From: JAHFUA01 sp963733935
GTDB taxonomy: Bacteria > Acidobacteriota > Terriglobia > Terriglobales > Acidobacteriaceae
Direction of reading: 5' to 3'
Assembly: GCA_963733935.1 (NCBI GenBank)
Contig: CAVTEQ010000003.1
Span: forward strand, 310,001 to 374,000
Length of the DNA: 64,000 nt
Positions 59,338 through 64,000 of the stretch are shown here, one piece after another. Numbering within the stretch: the stretch's first letter is position 1; every line of letters begins with the position of its first letter. A program made the translations under genes and the position numbers. The notes under the pieces were generated by a model. The model was not told where the DNA came from, did not search any database, and saw nothing but the letters and a program-made list of their open reading frames with translations.

Positions 59338-61102
59338 CTACGGCAGAGTGCTGCTGCACACGCCGCTGCTATCGGTCGGCGGAGTTTGCGGCGGCGTCGC
59401 CCAAGGCGGACTTTGGAAGTTGAAAAACTCCGTCATGTCGCTTACGGAAGCGTCGCGCAAATTCAAGTTCGGCAGGCCAAAGCGCGTCTCCACGAATTTT
59501 ATCCACGACGTGTAGTCGGTTGTGGTATGCGAAACGTAATGGGCGTTGGTGAACGGGGAGATCACCATCAGCGGCACGCGGAAGCCGTAGCGGGTGAAGT
59601 CGCCTGGAGGGTCGTAGGGCGGGGGGACGTGCGTCTGGCTGGCCACGGCGCATCGCGAGTCGGTCGAACTGGTGCAGATGTCCACTGGCTGGATCCCATC
59701 GGGACTAGGAACGCCGACCGGTGAGGGCACGTGGTCGTAAAGGCCGCCACTCTCATCGAAGGTGATAATAAACACCGAGTCCTTCCATGATGGCCCCGCC
59801 GCAAAATTCGTATTGGTGCCGTACATGACGGCCTCGAGCAGTTGCTGCGGTCTCGAGAACGCCGTCCTGGATGTTCTGACCGATATTGGGATGCTCATCG
59901 GCAAATAGTTCTTCAATGTAAGCAACGGCGGGCAAATTTCCGCTTTGCGCATCCGTCAGGAACTGGTCCAGCGGCACGATATGGCTGGCAAAGCGCTGCA
60001 TGAATCCGTCGAACGAGGCGGCGGAAGTGCTTCCACTCTGGCTGTAGATCAGCCAGGAAATGCCGGCATTGTTCAGCAGATCGAATATCGTCTTTGCCTG
60101 CAGAGGAGTGAAGGTTTCATAGGCGTGGCCGGCGGAGGTCGCTCCCACCATGTAATAACGGCTGGGTTGGGTCCTGGAGGCCAGGGGAGAGAACCAGCGG
60201 TCTGAGGTAGCGAACTGCGTGGCCAGCCAGTAGTGATAGGTCAAATCATCGCCGGTGTAGAAACCCATGGCGCGAATGCCTGCCGTGTCCTTGAAGCCAT
60301 CGGCCAGAGCTGCGCTGGCCGCACTGACGATGAAGCCGTCCATGGCCGGCGTATCAGAAGTGGGAGCTTCCGCGTTGAAGTCCCAGTGGCTGGAAATCCA
60401 GTCGGGACTGGTGTTCTCAATGCACATGTTCTTCAGGTGGAAGGCATAGATCGGCGTTGTGGGAACTCCGCTGGAGTTGGGGGACCTGTTCATGGCGGTG
60501 CACGCGCCATTGTTGTTATTCGTCCAATCGGAGTTGCTGCTGAGGCAGCCGTCGGGAAGACCATCAACCTCGCGCGGCAGATTGAACGCGGCGGCGCTGC
60601 GGTAGTCGTTGAGCTTGCCGAAATACGTGTCGAAGCTGCGATTTTCCTGGGCGAGGAAAATGATATGGTTCACCGCCTCGATGCCGGCCGAAGTCGGAGC
60701 CGCCGAACTGAAGTTCGCGGTCACGTTGGCATTGGTGATGGTGATGTTCTGGCTCGGGGGCGTAATGCTGAATCCAGTCTTAGCAGGAGTTACCGTGTAG
60801 GACCCGGCTGCCAATCCACTGAAAGTATAATTGCCCGAAGCGTCTGCAGTGGTGCTGCTGTTGGCCGTGCCGCTGAGAGCTACGGAAGTGCCGGCGCCTC
60901 CGGCGCCGCTGATCGTGCCCGAGATGCTGAAGGTTTGCGAGCCGGGCGTCGGGGACGGTGTCGGCGTTGGTGTTGGTGTCGGTGACGGTGAAGCCCCAAG
61001 CGCTCCTCCGCAACCCGTCTGCAATAAGACGGCACTCAATGTCAGAAGCCCGACCAACGCCAGCCAAGCATTACGAGACCTGCGGCTCCCAAAATACTTC
61101 AT
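59338..61102 (-). CDS. Secreted phosphoesterase (phospholipase C/acid phosphatase type), frameshifted in this sequence
   Basis: A protein of about 587 residues. It has a signal with a lipobox-like end (LTLSAVLLQTGC), a Pro/Thr repeat and a carboxypeptidase-regulatory-like domain (FSISGTISGAGGAGTSVALS, NYTFSGLAAGSYTVTPAKTG). The PF04185-type domain begins VNHIIFLAQENRSFDTYFGK; the Asn, Arg and Asp here match the active centre. A single extra base near 59843-59851 breaks the frame between QDGVLET and LLEAVMYGTNTNF. The later block SVFIITFDESGGLYDHVPSP is intact. The gene ends FNFQSPPWATPPQTPP. Substrate may be phospholipid or another phosphate ester. Confidence 0.87.
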
Positions 61103-61188
61103 GCGTCGAAACCTCACTGAAACTTCCGGGCCCTTTAGAAGCGAACCTAGGGCCCAAAGTTGCCCTTCAAACACACGGCAGGCGGGGG

Positions 61189-62887
61189 TTACCTGCCGTT
61201 ACCGCTCACGTTCGCGACCTGCTGCCCGTCACGATAGCGAGCCAGGTGCAGGATCATGGGCGTTACTTCGAACGCCATCTTGTCGCGCGCCGACAGCAAG
61301 GGCACAGGCTTGTCTTTCTTCAACTCAACCCGGTCATCCCAGGGATCGAGCTTGACGCGGCTGCCCAGGGGCAGGGCCGCGATCTGGGTCACGTCGCCGG
61401 TCTTCAGCGCGGGTGCGGACCCAATCAGCGCACTCATGCGCAGCACGCTGTTGCCTTTAGCCATGCGGCTGCCGAACTGCGGCGTGATCAGCGCCGACAG
61501 TTCCTTGGAACGGTCTTCCATGGCGCGCAGAGAACAATCCAGCGTTCGCCAGCTTGTCTTTGTAGGGGGAGTTCTTGAGGAGTTCGACCGCCTTCTGATC
61601 AGCGGCCTCTTCTAAACGGGGATCGCGAGCAAGCTGGATGCGGCGGAAAGTCTCTTCATCCGGAAAGACCATGCGGTCGCCAAAGGCATACTTGGTATCC
61701 AAGCGATGGCCGAGGACGATGTGTCCGAGTTCGTGCGCCAGCACCATGGCCAGCGAGGCCTCATCCGGCAGCACGTCGAGTAGTCCGCGGCTGACGACCA
61801 CTGTGTGGCCGATGGTGAACGACTCCAGCGGAGTGGTCAGCAGCACACGCGCGCGCACCTCCGGCTGAATGTCCAGATTATTGGTGATTTCGAGGTTATT
61901 GAGGACCGTCTGAAGCACCTTGGACACATCTCCATCCGGCGCCAGCACCCCGGCCCGCTGCAAGCGGTCGAGGACGTGATCTTCCGCCTCGCGCTCCCAT
62001 TTGTGCGAGCTCTCGACCGGCATGAACTCGTTGGACCCTGTCCCGGATTGATCGGAAACATCCGCCGCCGAATCCACTTGCACGGAGGTGTACTCGTCGC
62101 CGGCGGTCGGCAGCTTCAGGTTGTAGCCCCAGAGCCGGGTCTGGCTCCGCATCGAGAGCTTGCGAAACATGGCGTATTTGGCGTCCGACTCTTCGGCGTA
62201 GATGAATGCCGGCAGCCAGACTCCCGGACGCACATTGATACGCCAGGTGTCGAAGTGGAAGTAGAAATTCATGCGAGTTTGCGGCAGATACGTCCCGTTG
62301 AATCGCACGATGTAGTGTTCCTGGTCCTCGACCCAGATGCGCCCGAAGAAGTGCGGACCTTTGACTTTTGGCTTGGGCGCGACATCGAAGACGTAGGTGC
62401 GGACTTCGCCCAGGAATTCCTGGTGCAGGTACTTGAGGTCGTAGTTTTGTTTGTCGAAGCCTGGGATGTACACCATCTGCATGAATCCCAGCGCGACATA
62501 GTTCATTTTGTAGAAGCCGTTCAGCTTCTCCAGCAGCATGCCGGGGAGCGATTTGGTGTGCTGCTGGAATGAGATGTCCTGCAAGCCGTTCTTCATCATC
62601 AGGCGGCCGATGAAGTACTTGTCGCTGCTCGGCACCTGGCCCAGTTCCTGGTCGCCCTTGAAATTCTGGATATAGGTCTCGACCATCGGCGTGTATTGCT
62701 TCAGGTTCCCGATGAACTGGTTTTCGCGCCAAAAAATGCCGTCGACCAGCTGATTCATTGCCGGGTCTTGCTGCTCTTGAGGCGGAGTGGTGGCCGGCTT
62801 CTTCTTGGCAGCGTAGGCGGGATGCAGCCCGGCGGCGCCCAGGAGAATAATTGCCAGCATGATCGCTTGCATGCGGTGTCTGCCCAT
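61189..62887 (-). CDS. Secreted M48-family zinc metalloprotease, frameshifted in this sequence
   Basis: A protein of about 565 residues. The signal is MQAIMLAIILLGAAGLHPAYA. An N-terminal unknown region (residues 30-310) has beta-strand repeats. The M48 domain has SRGLLDVLPDEASLAMVLAH overlapping HELGH, a HExxH zinc site, with DPRLEEAADQKAVELLKNSP supplying the third Glu. An extra base at 61531 breaks the frame after ANAGLF; LRAMEDRSKELSALITPQFG follows on correction. The ATG at 62887 has GGAGG nearby. The large N-terminal domain and secretion signal differ from HtpX. Substrate unknown. Confidence 0.85.
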
Positions 62888-62910
62888 TGAAAAGATCCTC
62901 CGATCAAGAC

Positions 62911-63981
62911 TCATTCGGCCAACTCGAACACAATGTGAACCAGCGCGTTGCTGTCGTACGGGCGCCCATCGCGGAGTGCCGGGCGGAAACGTATATGCTG
63001 CGCCGCCACCAGCGCGGCATCGTCCAGACCATGCCCCAGCCCTTTCACGACACGGGTAATGCGCAAGGAACCGGACGCCGTAAATACGACATCAAGCAGA
63101 ACCTCGCCCTCTACGTGCAGACGCCGCGCTTCCGGCGTATACACCGGACGTGGCTTAAAGACGATCTCAACCGGCTGCAGGTTCGGCTTCTTCTCCATGG
63201 GCCGTGCGGTTGGGGCGCTGGCGGCGGCCACATCTCCGAAACCGCCTTCCACGACTCCGCCGCCATTGCCTCGCCCATGCGGCCCCGGCGAAGACGTGCC
63301 ATCGCTGAACCCGGCGCTACGGATCGTGCCGCTGATGCCGTGCGCTCCGCCGGTGCCATTGCCTTTACCCGGACCTGACGGCAGTTCGAATGAACCTACG
63401 CTGGCCATGGTGACGGTGTGGCGGTTGGGATCGCCTTTGCCGGGAATGCCGTTGGGATCGCCGAAGCCGCCGGTCTGCACTTCACGCGGCGGCCGACGCA
63501 CGGTTGCGGTCTCCGATCCCGCAGCGCCAAAGACATCCGACTTCGTCACAACCGGCGGCGCGGGCTTGGGAGGACCGGCTGGAGCGACGGGCGCCACGGC
63601 GGCAACCTTGGGAGGCTCAGGCCTCGCAGGCTCCGGCTTGGGTGGCTGCGGTGGCTCCGGCGCCTTGGCATGCTCGACCGGTCGCGGCGCAACCTTCGGC
63701 GCTTCCAGCCTGGCTACAACCGGCGGCAGAACCGGGATCACCCGCGGCGGCGGCGCGGTAAGGCGCGCCATTTCCGTGGGTGCGGGAGCAACCAGCGTAA
63801 CGGAGTGCGTGGTCGCTACCGGCTCGAGCTGAACTTGATTCTTGAGGTGCGCGCACACGTCGATGATCAGCAGCACGCCAAGAGCATCGATGGCCAGGCC
63901 GGCAAGAAAAGTGTTCCAACGGGGAGGCTTGCTGATCTCGTAGGTAAGATAACTGTGGGTCACGGCTGGGATTCTCCGCAT
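62911..63981 (-). CDS. TonB-family energy-transducing protein
   Basis: A 356-residue protein. One N-terminal membrane helix (LAGLAIDALGVLLIIDV) anchors it. A long Pro/Lys/Ala-rich spacer spans about 60-150 (PEPPQPPKPEPARPEPPK). A Gly-rich linker follows (GPGKGNGTGGAHGI). The C-terminal TonB fold has KPRPVYTPEARRLHVEGEV, LDVVFTASGSLRITRVVKGL and HIRFRPALRDGRPYD. It would pass proton-motive energy to outer-membrane receptors. No ExbB/ExbD is in view. It lies 24 bases upstream of the M48 protease gene, so the two may be co-transcribed. Confidence 0.92.
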   Translation of the reverse strand: MRRIPAVTHSYLTYEISKPPRWNTFLAGLAIDALGVLLIIDVCAHLKNQVQLEPVATTHSVTLVAPAPTEMARLTAPPPRVIPVLPPVVARLEAPKVAPRPVEHAKAPEPPQPPKPEPARPEPPKVAAVAPVAPAGPPKPAPPVVTKSDVFGAAGSETATVRRPPREVQTGGFGDPNGIPGKGDPNRHTVTMASVGSFELPSGPGKGNGTGGAHGISGTIRSAGFSDGTSSPGPHGRGNGGGVVEGGFGDVAAASAPTARPMEKKPNLQPVEIVFKPRPVYTPEARRLHVEGEVLLDVVFTASGSLRITRVVKGLGHGLDDAALVAAQHIRFRPALRDGRPYDSNALVHIVFELAE

Positions 63982-64000
63982 GCGCTATGCCGCACCTGAA

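Overview
The window looks like a chromosomal segment of an Acidobacteriota (Terriglobia-like) bacterium. It is GC-rich and densely coded, with lipid A synthesis (lpxB), a TonB-family protein, and many acidobacteria-style secreted, TPR and zinc-finger proteins. Several conserved small proteins also have the look of that phylum. This is judged from recognisable families, not from a database search. About sixty protein genes, one tRNA and several families of intergenic palindromic repeats can be supported. Twelve genes carry an apparent one-base insertion that breaks an otherwise well conserved protein (threonine aldolase and the first permease carry two each). The pattern suggests consensus error in a draft or metagenomic assembly rather than gene decay.

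Layout. 1-5553 (-): N-terminal two thirds of a giant cyclic beta-1,2-glucan synthase. 5.8-9.3 kb: small membrane protein, a PPi-type phosphofructokinase, an RluA-type pseudouridine synthase, an unknown protein and tRNA-Val. 9.4-15.7 kb (-): a housekeeping run of acyltransferase, site-2 protease, trpS, scpA, scpB, rluB-like and hisC. 15.8-24.0 kb (-): two TPR proteins, rnc, two tandem signal peptidases I, an AsmA-like protein and a secreted protein, with several 1-4 base stop/start overlaps. 24.0-26.7 kb: an AT-richer accessory island with palindromes, a Zn/HTH-like ORF, an orphan Rhs-type toxin tip with its probable immunity gene, vapBC and an orphan antitoxin.

26.8-37.4 kb: hybrid histidine kinase, small Cys/His protein, hemerythrin, a long unknown protein, 3-hydroxyacyl-CoA dehydrogenase, DinB protein, two MacB-like permeases and a MidA-type methyltransferase. 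37.4-43.1 kb: palindrome cluster, a catalytically degenerate M1-peptidase/TPR protein, lpxB and an MsbA-like ABC exporter. 43.2-51.0 kb: Ser/Thr kinase-TPR protein, fabF, hemW, threonine aldolase, SRPBCC and DUF962 proteins. 51.0-57.8 kb: unknown protein, rodZ-like gene, GAF-GGDEF cyclase, a FitAB-type toxin-antitoxin pair, and an ECF sigma/anti-sigma pair. 57.8-64.0 kb: radical SAM protein, secreted phosphoesterase, M48 metalloprotease and TonB-family protein.

Envelope biology dominates: cyclic glucan, lipid A and its probable flippase, signal peptidases, AsmA, RodZ, TonB and secreted hydrolases. The most unusual material is the 24-27 kb island, the six-copy repeat family that supplies stop codons to neighbouring genes, a repeat that has become part of a signal-peptide region, and the inactive-looking M1 peptidase.
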